Assembly: GCA_044238875.1 (NCBI GenBank)
Contig: JBIICM010000098.1
Coordinates: 1 to 9,332, forward strand
From: JAIBAI01 sp044238875
GTDB lineage: Bacteria; Bacteroidota; Bacteroidia; M30B66
Direction of reading: 5' to 3'
Length of the DNA: 9,332 nt
In this document: piece after piece, positions 1-6,966 of the stretch
Position numbering within the stretch: position 1 is the first letter of the stretch
Layout of the letters: each line of letters starts with the position of its first letter
Program-made: the position numbers and the translations under genes
The notes under the pieces: model-generated
What the model was told of the DNA's origin: nothing
Databases searched by the model: none
The model's input: the letters and a program-made list of their open reading frames with translations, nothing else

Positions 1-115
1 ATTTTGTAAAAAAAATATTCAACTTAAAACCTTCCAGCACATGATTATTAAAAAGTAAGCCGGATGTGCGAAGGTTCATTTGAGCCGCTTTCTTGGTTTG
101 TAAAATGGTTTTCAT
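1..115 (-). CDS. Possible small hypothetical protein, 3' end beyond left edge
   Basis: An ATG at 115-113 opens a minus-strand frame that stays open to the left edge, giving at least 38 residues that begin MKTILQTKKAAQMNL. The ATG follows an A9 tract and ACC, an A-rich start region of the kind common in Bacteroidota. Two tandem stops (TGA TAA, 130-125) lie just upstream in the same frame, so the gene could not start further back. The N-terminus is basic and polar, with no signal peptide, membrane segment or domain that I recognise. A competing 67-residue frame (251-48) overlaps it. Whether it is a gene depends on the sequence left of the window. Confidence 0.27.
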   Translation of the reverse strand, partial: MKTILQTKKAAQMNLRTSGLLFNNHVLEGFKLNIFFTK

Positions 116-214
116 GGTTTTTTTTTATCAGTGCAGAGTGGTTTGACAAAGAGCGGGGTGGTTTAACCAGATGATTAGAAACGGCAACAGGTTTAGCAGT
201 ATCAAGACTGGTTT
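95..214. repeat. Cluster of seven GGTTT motifs, partly phased
   Basis: GGTTT occurs on the plus strand at 95, 107, 116, 140, 160, 190 and 210. The last four are spaced exactly 20, 30 and 20 bp apart. The copies at 140 and 160 sit in a longer imperfect direct repeat (130-144 and 150-164, 12 of 15 bases matching, ending GTGGTTT). On the minus strand the motif falls in different reading frames of the overlapping mini-ORFs, so the repetition is at DNA level and not a peptide repeat. Its function is unknown. Confidence 0.4.
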
Positions 215-232
215 TGTCAAGCGCGTTTTCAT
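128..232 (-). CDS. Possible 34-aa hydrophobic peptide
   Basis: This minus-strand ATG frame of 34 codons ends in tandem stops TGA TAA, 12 nt before the ATG at 115 in the same frame. The peptide has a basic start (MKTRLTKP), a hydrophobic stretch (VLILLNLLPFLIIWL) and then ALCQTTLH, so it resembles a free-standing signal peptide or small membrane peptide. No ribosome-binding site or promoter is convincing. A hydrophobic 34-codon frame can arise by chance in T-rich DNA, so I rank this as a weak candidate. Confidence 0.14.
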   Translation of the reverse strand: MKTRLTKPVLILLNLLPFLIIWLNHPALCQTTLH

Positions 233-370
233 AAAAAGTCGGATTAAGCATACACAAGGCAACAGTTACCTTTTAGCATGACAAAGCAACTTTTCTAACT
301 TTTCCTGAATATTTTAGTATTTTTAATTATTTGTTAAATATGGTTTAAGCCAATATTAATTAGGGTTAGT

Positions 371-414
371 GCCGTTGGGGTAGGAGGTTGCCGTAGCGCC
401 GAATAGCTATTCGG
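371..414. repeat. GC-rich block ending in a perfect 16-bp palindrome
   Basis: Positions 399-414 read CCGAATAGCTATTCGG, a perfect 8+8 dyad with no spacer. It is preceded by an unusually G-rich run in which GCCGT occurs twice (371-375 and 390-394), standing out from the AT-rich surroundings. It lies 84 bp upstream of the promoter's -33 element. It could be a dimeric regulator's operator or a copy of a dispersed extragenic palindrome. The palindrome is certain and its role is not. Confidence 0.55.
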
Positions 415-439
415 AATCAGTCAAACGAAACAGATGAAC

Positions 440-454
440 TGCCATTTAATGGCA
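440..454. promoter_or_regulatory. 15-bp palindrome, possible operator
   Basis: TGCCATT-T-AATGGCA is a perfect 7+1+7 dyad. Flanking TGAA (435-438) and TTCA (457-460) extend it imperfectly. It lies 43 bp upstream of the fadN -33 element. Its single-base centre makes it a poor RNA hairpin but a good shape for a homodimeric DNA-binding protein. Fatty-acid oxidation operons are often controlled by TetR-type FadR proteins that bind palindromes of similar size. That link is inference, because no regulator gene is in the window. Confidence 0.35.
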
Positions 455-497
455 AATTCATTTTTCAGCATTGATTGAAAAAGCGTTTTCTGAATAC

Positions 498-527
498 TTG
501 CATCCAGCAATCAAATAACTATCTTTG
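498..527 (+). promoter_or_regulatory. Bacteroidota-type promoter for fadN-fadA
   Basis: TTG at 498-500 is followed after exactly 19 nt by TATCTTTG at 520-527. This matches the Bacteroidota primary sigma factor pattern, TTG near -33 and TAnnTTTG near -7. Transcription would start near 533, giving a leader of about 110 nt before the ATG at 643. It is the best match to the pattern that I found upstream of fadN on this strand. Confidence 0.55.
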
Positions 528-642
528 AATGTTACAAAAAGTTATGATGTTGAGAAGGGAGAATGTTTGAAAATCATTTTTCTTCATATTGAAACCCAGC
601 ATTTAACCCTTCTTCAGTTGGTTTTTGGCCAAATTTTTTTTC

Positions 643-3012
643 ATGAAAAGATACATTAAGAAAGTTGCTGTATTGGGATCAGGGGTTATGGGCTCCAGAA
701 TTGCCTGCCACTTTGCCAATGCTGGGATAAAAGTTATGCTGCTCGATATTATTCCTGAAGGGGCGGGCGAGGAAGGGCGGAATAAAATCGTGAACGATGC
801 CCTGGCATTTGCCATTAAATCCAGTCCTTCACCTGTTTTCACAGAACACGTAGCCAATTTAATTGAAACAGGCAATTTTACGGATGATATGCCCCGCATC
901 GCTGAGGCAGACTGGATTATTGAAGTGGTAGTTGAAAACCTGGAAGTAAAGCGCAATATTTTTTCAGCTGTAGAACGATTCCGTAAATCCGGCACCCTGG
1001 TCAGCTCCAATACAAGCGGAATACCCATTCAACTCATGATTGAAGGCCGTTCGGACGATTTCAGGAAACATTTCTGCGGAACGCATTTCTTTAATCCGCC
1101 GAGGTATCTGAAGCTGCTTGAAATTATTCCTACGGCCGAAACCTTGCCCGAAGTGCTTGATTTTTATATTCGGTTCGGGGAGGACTATTTGGGCAAAACA
1201 ACCGTTCTATGTAAAGATACACCGGCTTTTATAGCCAACAGGGTGGGCGTATTCGGCATCCTTACAGTGTTTCACCTGCTGGAAGAAATGCAACTCAGCA
1301 TTACGGATATAGATAAGCTTACAGGGCCCGTCATAGGCCGGCCAAAATCTGCCACATTCAGAACAGCTGATGTTGTTGGTCTTGATACCCTGCTGCACGT
1401 AGCCGCAGGACTGAAGGAAAACCTACCAGGTGATGAAGCAAGACATTTCTTTGAAATTCCTGCATTTGTGCATCAAATGGCTCAAAATAGATGGCTTGGT
1501 GATAAGACGGGTCAGGGTTTTTATAAAAAGGCAAAAGGCGCTGACGGCAAATCAGAGATTTTAGCGCTTGAGCCTGGAAGCATAACATATATCGCACAAC
1601 AAAAATCAAAATTTCCGCTCCTTGATAAAATCAAAGGGATTGAAGGCCTGCCGGAGAAGCTGAAATTACTCTACAACGGTGAAGGCCTGGCCGGAGATTT
1701 TTACCGTAAAAAGTTCAATCTGCTTTTTGCTTACGTTTCACATCGGATTCCTGAGATATCTGACGAAATTTATCGCATTGATGAAGCCATGAAGGCGGGT
1801 TTTGGCTGGGAACTTGGCCCTTTTGAAACCTGGGATGCCATAGGAATTGCCGAAGCGGCTGAGAAGATGGAAGCCGCAGGTATATCACCGGCTCCTTGGG
1901 TGCAACAGATGCTTGCCGCCGGTCACCAATCATTTTATAAGTCAGCAGGCGGAAAAGTATCCTGCTATGATCCGGCTTCAGGCCAGTACAAAGAGATACC
2001 GGGCTTTAATCGACTGATCATGCTGAAGCATCAGGAGGCCCAAATGACCATTTGGAAAAACAAGGGAACCACCATCCGGGATATTGGTGATGGAGTTATT
2101 TGCCTTGAATTTCAAACTAAAATGAACGCCATTGACAGTGATGTACTTAGCGGTGTTCAAAAAGCTATTGATCTGGCCGAAAAGGATTTCAAAGGGGTGG
2201 TGATCGGCAACGAAGCCACTAATTTTACGGCAGGAGCCAATCTTGCTATGCTATTTATGATGTCGGTTGAGCAGGATTGGGATGAAATTGATTTTTCTGT
2301 GAGGGCTTTTCAGCAAACCGTCAGGCGTATTCGTTACTCAGGTATTCCGGTGGTTGTTGCAACAAGAGGCATGACCCTTGGCGGAGGTTGCGAAATGACC
2401 ATGCACGCTGATAGGGTAGTGGCCGCAGCTGAATCGTATATCGGATTGGTGGAGACAGGGGTTGGATTGATACCGGCTGGAGGTGGAACAAAAGAATTCG
2501 CACTTCGTGCATCTGACGATTTTCGTGAGGGTGACATCTGGCTACCCTTAATCAGAGAAAGATTCCTGACCATGGGGCAGGCTAAAGTGAGCACCTCGGC
2601 TGCTGAAGCATTTGAAATGGGCATTCTTCGAAAAGGTTATGATCGAATTGTAATGAACGACCGGCAACTGATCAGTGCAGCAAAAAGTGCTGTGCTTGAA
2701 CTGTCAGATGCCGGCTATGTGATGCCTGTTCCCCGCACCAATATACGCGTACCCGGGCGCACTGCACTGGGCATGTTTTATGCCGGTGCGCACGCCATGT
2801 TCAGCGGCAATTATATTTCAGCGCACGATAAGAAAATATCTGAAAAACTTGCTTATGTAATTTGCGGAGGCGACCTTTCTGCGCCAACATTCGTGCGTGA
2901 ACAATACCTGCTTGATCTTGAAAGGGAAGCCTTTCTAAGCCTCTGCGGCGAGCGGAAAACACTGGAACGTATTCAGCATCTGCTTACCACCGGAAAAATA
3001 CTCCGGAATTAA
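643..3012 (+). CDS. fadN: 3-hydroxyacyl-CoA dehydrogenase/enoyl-CoA hydratase (FadN type)
   Basis: This bifunctional cytoplasmic beta-oxidation enzyme hydrates trans-2-enoyl-CoA and then oxidises L-3-hydroxyacyl-CoA with NAD+. The protein has 789 residues, the length I recall for Bacillus subtilis FadN. The dehydrogenase comes first: the Rossmann motif GSGVMG has glycines at 12, 14 and 17, and the catalytic-site residues are Ser125 (SNTSG), His148 (THFFNP), Glu160 and Asn199 (FIANRVG). C-terminal dehydrogenase domains follow at about 192-297 and 355-430. The hydratase/isomerase domain covers about 475-690, with AGANL (530-534) for the oxyanion hole and both catalytic glutamates, Glu584 (GGGCE) and Glu604, spaced 20 apart as in rat enoyl-CoA hydratase. 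This domain order is the reverse of E. coli FadB. I chose ATG 643 because a TTG at 625 would only add six residues ahead of the Rossmann strand. fadA follows 59 bp downstream, probably co-transcribed. Confidence 0.95.
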   Translation: MKRYIKKVAVLGSGVMGSRIACHFANAGIKVMLLDIIPEGAGEEGRNKIVNDALAFAIKSSPSPVFTEHVANLIETGNFTDDMPRIAEADWIIEVVVENLEVKRNIFSAVERFRKSGTLVSSNTSGIPIQLMIEGRSDDFRKHFCGTHFFNPPRYLKLLEIIPTAETLPEVLDFYIRFGEDYLGKTTVLCKDTPAFIANRVGVFGILTVFHLLEEMQLSITDIDKLTGPVIGRPKSATFRTADVVGLDTLLHVAAGLKENLPGDEARHFFEIPAFVHQMAQNRWLGDKTGQGFYKKAKGADGKSEILALEPGSITYIAQQKSKFPLLDKIKGIEGLPEKLKLLYNGEGLAGDFYRKKFNLLFAYVSHRIPEISDEIYRIDEAMKAGFGWELGPFETWDAIGIAEAAEKMEAAGISPAPWVQQMLAAGHQSFYKSAGGKVSCYDPASGQYKEIPGFNRLIMLKHQEAQMTIWKNKGTTIRDIGDGVICLEFQTKMNAIDSDVLSGVQKAIDLAEKDFKGVVIGNEATNFTAGANLAMLFMMSVEQDWDEIDFSVRAFQQTVRRIRYSGIPVVVATRGMTLGGGCEMTMHADRVVAAAESYIGLVETGVGLIPAGGGTKEFALRASDDFREGDIWLPLIRERFLTMGQAKVSTSAAEAFEMGILRKGYDRIVMNDRQLISAAKSAVLELSDAGYVMPVPRTNIRVPGRTALGMFYAGAHAMFSGNYISAHDKKISEKLAYVICGGDLSAPTFVREQYLLDLEREAFLSLCGERKTLERIQHLLTTGKILRN

Positions 3013-3071
3013 TCAACACCTGCAATAAAAAAGATTTCTGAGCATTAACCACATTTCTCCCAACAATAAAA

Positions 3072-4250
3072 ATGACATCCGCATACATCATACATGGTTT
3101 AAGAACACCGGTAGGCAAGGCACCCCGCGGCGTGTTCCGGTTTATGCGCCCCGATGACCTGGCCGCCGGGCTTATCAGGCAACTGGTGGCGGAGGTTCCT
3201 TCGCTTGACCCGCTTCAGGTTAGTGATGTAATTGTAGGAAACGCAACACCGGAAGCTGAACAGGGCTTAAATATGGGGCGGATGGTAGCCCTCAGCGGAC
3301 TCAATACCGATAAGGTACCCGGCATGACTGTTAACCGTTACTGCGCATCCGGCCTCGAAGCAATAGCCATTGCAGCCGCCAAAATTGAAAGCGGTATGGC
3401 CGACTGTATCATCGCGGGTGGCGCTGAGTCAATGTCGCTCTTGCCTTTTGGCGGGTGGCGCATTGTACCCAATTATGAAACAGCAAAGTTAAACCCTGAC
3501 TATTACTGGGGTATGGGACTAACCGCCGAAGCAGTTGCCAGGGAGTTCAAGATTAGCCGTGAAGATCAGGATGCCTTTGCCTGTGCATCGCACCGCAAAG
3601 CCATTGAGGGGCGTCAGAATGGACGACTTCAGGCAGGTATTGCACCGGTTGTTGTTGAGGAAATTTACCTCGATGAAAAGGAGAAGCGAAAAATACGTAA
3701 TTACACGGTTACGCATGATGAAGGCCCGCGTGCCGATACCAGTCTTGAAAAGCTGGCGCTGCTAAAACCTGTATTTGCGAAAGATGGATTGGTAACAGCC
3801 GGAAATGCCTCACAGACTTCTGACGGAGCTGCTTTTGTAATTGTAGTGTCAGAACGCCTGCTCAAATCGTTGAATATTCAGCCATTAGCGAGATTGGTAT
3901 CTTATGCCGTTGCCGGAGTACCTCCGCGCATCATGGGCATAGGTCCGGTGGAAGCTATACCGCGGGCTCTTGAAAAGGCCGGTCTTCAGCAGCATCAGCT
4001 CGATCTTATTGAACTCAATGAGGCCTTCGCCTCCCAGTCGCTGGCTATTATAAAGTCACTCGATATGGATACCTCAAAACTGAATGTAAACGGCGGCGCA
4101 ATTGCCCTTGGTCATCCCCTTGGATGCACAGGAGCAAAGCTCACCGTTCAGCTATTGAATGAATTAAAAGTCCGCCAAGGCAAATATGGCATGGTTACCA
4201 TGTGCGTAGGAACCGGTCAGGGAGCAGCAGGGATTTTTGAGGTGTTTTGA
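3072..4250 (+). CDS. fadA: Acetyl-CoA C-acyltransferase (thiolase)
   Basis: This degradative thiolase cleaves 3-ketoacyl-CoA with CoA to release acetyl-CoA, the step after FadN. At 392 residues it has the usual thiolase length. The nucleophile Cys91 lies in NRYCASG, the Asn316-Glu317-Ala-Phe motif in LNEAFAS, His348 in ALGHPLG, and the second catalytic cysteine Cys378 in MCVGTGQG. All key residues are present and nothing looks truncated. The start is an ATG after A-rich sequence (CAATAAAA). The 59-bp gap after fadN holds no obvious terminator or promoter, so the pair is probably one transcript. In B. subtilis the same pair is followed by the acyl-CoA dehydrogenase fadE. Here the next gene is convergent and unrelated. 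A biosynthetic acetoacetyl-CoA thiolase is the main alternative, but the fadN neighbour favours degradation. Confidence 0.94.
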   Translation: MTSAYIIHGLRTPVGKAPRGVFRFMRPDDLAAGLIRQLVAEVPSLDPLQVSDVIVGNATPEAEQGLNMGRMVALSGLNTDKVPGMTVNRYCASGLEAIAIAAAKIESGMADCIIAGGAESMSLLPFGGWRIVPNYETAKLNPDYYWGMGLTAEAVAREFKISREDQDAFACASHRKAIEGRQNGRLQAGIAPVVVEEIYLDEKEKRKIRNYTVTHDEGPRADTSLEKLALLKPVFAKDGLVTAGNASQTSDGAAFVIVVSERLLKSLNIQPLARLVSYAVAGVPPRIMGIGPVEAIPRALEKAGLQQHQLDLIELNEAFASQSLAIIKSLDMDTSKLNVNGGAIALGHPLGCTGAKLTVQLLNELKVRQGKYGMVTMCVGTGQGAAGIFEVF

Positions 4251-4303
4251 TAAGCGTAATCTTTTGCTAATTGTTGGTAATCTCTTCAACACTAAGCCAA
4301 TAT
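4251..4303. other. Convergent intergenic gap without a clear terminator
   Basis: The 53 bp between the stop of fadA (plus strand) and the stop of the distal kinase gene (minus strand) contain no GC-rich hairpin with a T-tract on either strand. The only dyad noticed is a widely separated 5-bp pair (AGCGT at 4253-4257, ACGCT at 4307-4311), too weak to call. Transcripts from both sides may end by another mechanism or overlap. Confidence 0.45.
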
Positions 4304-6211
4304 TCAACGCTCATGAATTGGTATGCGAATGATAACCTTTGTAAAGTGATCAGTTGTTGTACCAAGTTCGTTGCCATTTAAGTATTCAACTGAACCACCC
4401 TGATCAGACAGACTGTTGATTTTTTTTAGACGCTCAATGGCAAGGGCGATTGATAGCGAATTACGCTGAGAGGGATCTTCGTATTTGTTTCCCTCTGAGT
4501 GGTTTTTCACCTGACCATTGTCTGATATTTTACATACAAGATGGTTGTTTGATTTTATAAATTCAATTTCCACAAGGCCCGGCATGTCGGTTTTCTGAAT
4601 GAGTCTGATCAGGGCTGCCTCCACGAAAGGCTGTATAATAAGCGGGGGAATCATAAGTTTTTTATTTTCAAAATCAGGGGCTTCGGTGATGCACCATGCA
4701 ATTTTATCTTTAAACCTGAGTTCCTCCATTGAAAGAAAAGATCGCAGCAGGTAAATCTCATCTTTTACAGATACAAATGATTGGGTGGTATGCTCAAGCA
4801 CTGATCGCATAAGGATCGAAAAATTCAGCAGAAATTTTTTCGCCTTCTCAACCTCGTTGTTTAAAATCAAACCCTGAATGGCATTGAGCGAATTAAAAAT
4901 AAAGTGGGGGTTCATCTGGGCCCTTAATAATTTCTGCTCAGTCTCAAGATTTTCTATCTTTAGTTTTTTCTGAATCAGTCTGTTTCGATAAATCTGCCTC
5001 GTATTAAAGATATAACCTGCCGCAAGTAAAATACAGGCTGCAATAATGCTCAGGTTACGCAGATTCCGGTCTGCCTGAATCTGCAATTTCTGTTTTTCTA
5101 TAATCAGCTCCTCCTGCTGTTTTTTAAGATTAAAGGCAAGACTGTCGCTATGCCTTTTTCGCTGGTATTCAAAGTTTAATTCCTGCCTGAAAGCTTCATT
5201 CTTATTTTCCAAACTTGTTAATGAATCAGTCATCTGATCATACAGTATCAGCATTTCATGCGCTTTCTCCCAGTATCCCTTCCGTTCATAAATCTGGTAT
5301 AAGAGTTTTGATGAAGAAGCTATGTTTGAAGGGTAATTTAATTCAAATCCGAGTTGGAGTGACTCTTTACCTAATTTTTCAGCGGTAATTAAAATACTTT
5401 TCTTGAAATAAATGGAGCCCAGCAATGAGAGGGATAGGGCCAAAGATCTTTTGCTTCCATTAATTTTGCGGTGTATATTGATACTCTCGGCGAGAATTTT
5501 TTCAGAATCTTTTATCTTGCCACATTCAATTTTAAATGCAGCATAAGGAACCAAAGACTGAGTAATAATTAAACTGTCTTTGGTTTCTCTTGCCATTTCG
5601 AGGGCTCTTTTAAAATAATTATCAGCTTTTTCAGTATTTCCCAATAAATAATTAATTCTTCCGAGGTTTGTTAAATAAACACTTTTAAATGCCGATTGAT
5701 CCGGATTTTTTATCAAGGAATCAGCCTTCAGGTAATATTTTAATGCTTTGTTGTAATTGTTGAGAAACTTTTGCTGAATCAAACCCAGATTATTATAGAC
5801 ACTAGATAAACCAATGATCTCATTTACTTGCTCATAAATTGCCTGGGCTTCCAGATAGTTTTTCATGGCGCTGTTGATATCACCCTTGTTGTAGTAACAA
5901 GTTCCCAGGTTATAAAGTAGCTCAGCGCGGTTTCTTAAAATATACTGGTTTATTTTGTAGTCAGTTTTTTTTTTACTTAAAATTAATTTTCTGTTGTAGG
6001 TGAGCGCTCTTTGCCAGATAAAGTTTGCTGAATCAGGAAACTGGTAATATATTTTCTCCCCACGGGTATTTAACTGTTGCAGATGCAGCGTATCAGTGTA
6101 AGCAGCGTATTTTTCGGGTTGTGCAGATAAATAACTATTCCCAAAAAATAAAATGAGAAGCAATAAATCAAAGGATGATCTTTTAAAGATTTTCCGCAAA
6201 AGGGAGATCAT
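4304..6211 (-). CDS. TPR sensor histidine kinase, LytS type, degenerate ATPase domain
   Basis: This 635-residue membrane sensor is the last gene of the signalling operon. An N-terminal signal sequence (hydrophobic 14-30, likely cut near LSA-QP) precedes about five or six TPR-like helical pairs (about 95-330), presumably periplasmic. A charged coiled coil (about 340-383), one membrane segment (about 386-402) and a His_kinase domain follow. The phospho-acceptor is His436 in MNPHFIFNS. The ATPase domain is abnormal. Where the paralogue at 6963-8843 reads VENAILHG, this protein reads VEAALIRL (530-537), losing the Asn that coordinates Mg-ATP and the following His-Gly. DNGxG reads DNGQV (564-568), and the C-terminal GTKV region carries extra residues. 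Asp564 and the His are kept and the frame is intact, so it is not a decayed pseudogene. I infer a pseudokinase that may act with its paralogue. Its ATG (6211-6209) shares one base with the regulator's TAA stop (TAATG), suggesting translational coupling. Confidence 0.9.
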   Translation of the reverse strand: MISLLRKIFKRSSFDLLLLILFFGNSYLSAQPEKYAAYTDTLHLQQLNTRGEKIYYQFPDSANFIWQRALTYNRKLILSKKKTDYKINQYILRNRAELLYNLGTCYYNKGDINSAMKNYLEAQAIYEQVNEIIGLSSVYNNLGLIQQKFLNNYNKALKYYLKADSLIKNPDQSAFKSVYLTNLGRINYLLGNTEKADNYFKRALEMARETKDSLIITQSLVPYAAFKIECGKIKDSEKILAESINIHRKINGSKRSLALSLSLLGSIYFKKSILITAEKLGKESLQLGFELNYPSNIASSSKLLYQIYERKGYWEKAHEMLILYDQMTDSLTSLENKNEAFRQELNFEYQRKRHSDSLAFNLKKQQEELIIEKQKLQIQADRNLRNLSIIAACILLAAGYIFNTRQIYRNRLIQKKLKIENLETEQKLLRAQMNPHFIFNSLNAIQGLILNNEVEKAKKFLLNFSILMRSVLEHTTQSFVSVKDEIYLLRSFLSMEELRFKDKIAWCITEAPDFENKKLMIPPLIIQPFVEAALIRLIQKTDMPGLVEIEFIKSNNHLVCKISDNGQVKNHSEGNKYEDPSQRNSLSIALAIERLKKINSLSDQGGSVEYLNGNELGTTTDHFTKVIIRIPIHER

Positions 6212-6966
6212 TATCCTGTTTTAAGAAAATATTCCTTTAGTTTATCCTTCCTGCCTTCTGCCAAATGCACCTGTGAGTGATCGGTCATAAATACACACCC
6301 GCCGTCAATCTTTGTATAACGTGTTACATGATTCAGGTTGATCAGATTGGATTTGGAAGCCCTAAAAAACTCAATGTTTTTAGAGAGCAATTTTTCAAAC
6401 CAACCCAGATTATGACTTGATAGAATCGGCTCCTTATCCACAAAATGAATTTTTGTGTAATTCCTGTCACCTTCCAGCCTGATGATCTGGTTCAATATAA
6501 TCACTTCAAACCCGTCAGCATTATTGAGCAATAATTTATTGCTACTGTTTAATTGAACTTCAGGAGCCGTTTCAGCAGACTTTGCAACATCAACATCACG
6601 TAAAAAATTTATGGCGCGTTGAACCGTCGTTTTAAGCTGATCATCTGCAATGGGTTTGAGCAGGTATCCAAGAGCCGGCAGCTGAAAAGCATCAATAGCA
6701 TATTCGCTGTAAGCGGTGGTGAAAATTACCTCAAAGTTGAATACCTCAAGTTGATGCAGCATATCAAATCCACTTCCGTCAGGCATTTGAATATCCAGGA
6801 AAACGAGGTCAGGTCTGTGTTTGCGGATGACCTCTAAACCTGATTGAACATTAAATCCGGTATCAATAACAGCTATTTCCGGAAAGTATTCCCTGAGCAT
6901 AAGTTGCAATGCCAACCGGCCATGTTCTTCATCGTCAATGATTACAGCTTTAATCATTTTTTTCAT
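6211..6966 (-). CDS. LytTR-family response regulator
   Basis: This 251-residue cytoplasmic regulator is the DNA-binding output of the operon. The receiver domain (about 5-122) has the acidic pair Asp11-Asp12, phosphorylation site Asp58 (FLDIQMP), the switch Thr84 (TTAYSEYA) and Lys104 (LLKP), so it should accept phosphate. A linker of about 30 residues leads to a LytTR DNA-binding domain (about 150-247), with IIRLEGDRNYTKI at its start and FFRASKSNLINLNHV in the middle, typical of the LytT/BtsR (YehT) group. It sits between two paralogous TPR kinases. Its ATG (6966-6964) overlaps the upstream kinase's TGA as ATGA, and its TAA overlaps the downstream kinase's ATG. A second ATG at 6957-6955 could also serve, but the coupled first ATG is more likely. 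Target promoters cannot be told from this window. Confidence 0.95.
   Translation of the reverse strand: MKKMIKAVIIDDEEHGRLALQLMLREYFPEIAVIDTGFNVQSGLEVIRKHRPDLVFLDIQMPDGSGFDMLHQLEVFNFEVIFTTAYSEYAIDAFQLPALGYLLKPIADDQLKTTVQRAINFLRDVDVAKSAETAPEVQLNSSNKLLLNNADGFEVIILNQIIRLEGDRNYTKIHFVDKEPILSSHNLGWFEKLLSKNIEFFRASKSNLINLNHVTRYTKIDGGCVFMTDHSQVHLAEGRKDKLKEYFLKTG

Larger units (their letters stand above)
233..642. other. Gene-free region upstream of fadN
   Basis: I see no credible protein or RNA gene here. In order, the stretch holds an AT-rich part (about 290-365), a GC-rich block with a palindrome (371-414), a second palindrome (440-454), a Bacteroidota-type promoter (498-527) and a leader of about 110 nt before the fadN ATG. 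The leader contains a nine-codon ATG frame (563-592, MFENHFSSY) preceded by AAGGGAG only one base away, which is too close to be a convincing ribosome-binding site. Confidence 0.6.

Noticed and set aside
48..251. 67-residue minus-strand frame (MLNPTFYENALDK...).
   Set aside because: It overlaps the two other mini-frames on the same strand, has no recognisable domain or signal peptide and no good start context. The repeated AAACC motif falls in different frames, so the frame is more likely a by-product of DNA-level repetition.
563..592. Nine-codon frame in the fadN leader (MFENHFSSY) as a regulatory leader peptide.
   Set aside because: AAGGGAG lies only one base before the ATG, the peptide shows no run of regulatory codons, and no attenuator-like hairpin follows. 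It is mentioned only as something to check.
625..642. TTG start for fadN six codons upstream of ATG 643.
   Set aside because: The added residues (MAKFFF) lie before the usual beta-strand of the Rossmann fold, and ATG 643 gives 789 residues, the length I recall for FadN.
603..1028. 141-residue frame on the minus strand opposite the fadN start.
   Set aside because: It lies antisense to the conserved Rossmann domain of fadN, and its residues show no family features. It is a shadow of coding DNA.
2334..2624. 96-residue minus-strand frame inside fadN.
   Set aside because: It is antisense to the enoyl-CoA hydratase active-site region, which is clearly coding on the plus strand. There is no independent support.
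4253..4311. AGCGT/ACGCT dyad between the convergent genes as a bidirectional terminator.
   Set aside because: Five base pairs with a loop of about 49 nt and no T-tract is not a credible terminator.
4304..6211. The distal kinase as a pseudogene.
   Set aside because: The frame is uninterrupted over 635 codons, with signal peptide, TPRs, membrane segment and phospho-acceptor His all kept. The losses are confined to ATP-binding residues, so a pseudokinase fits better than decay.
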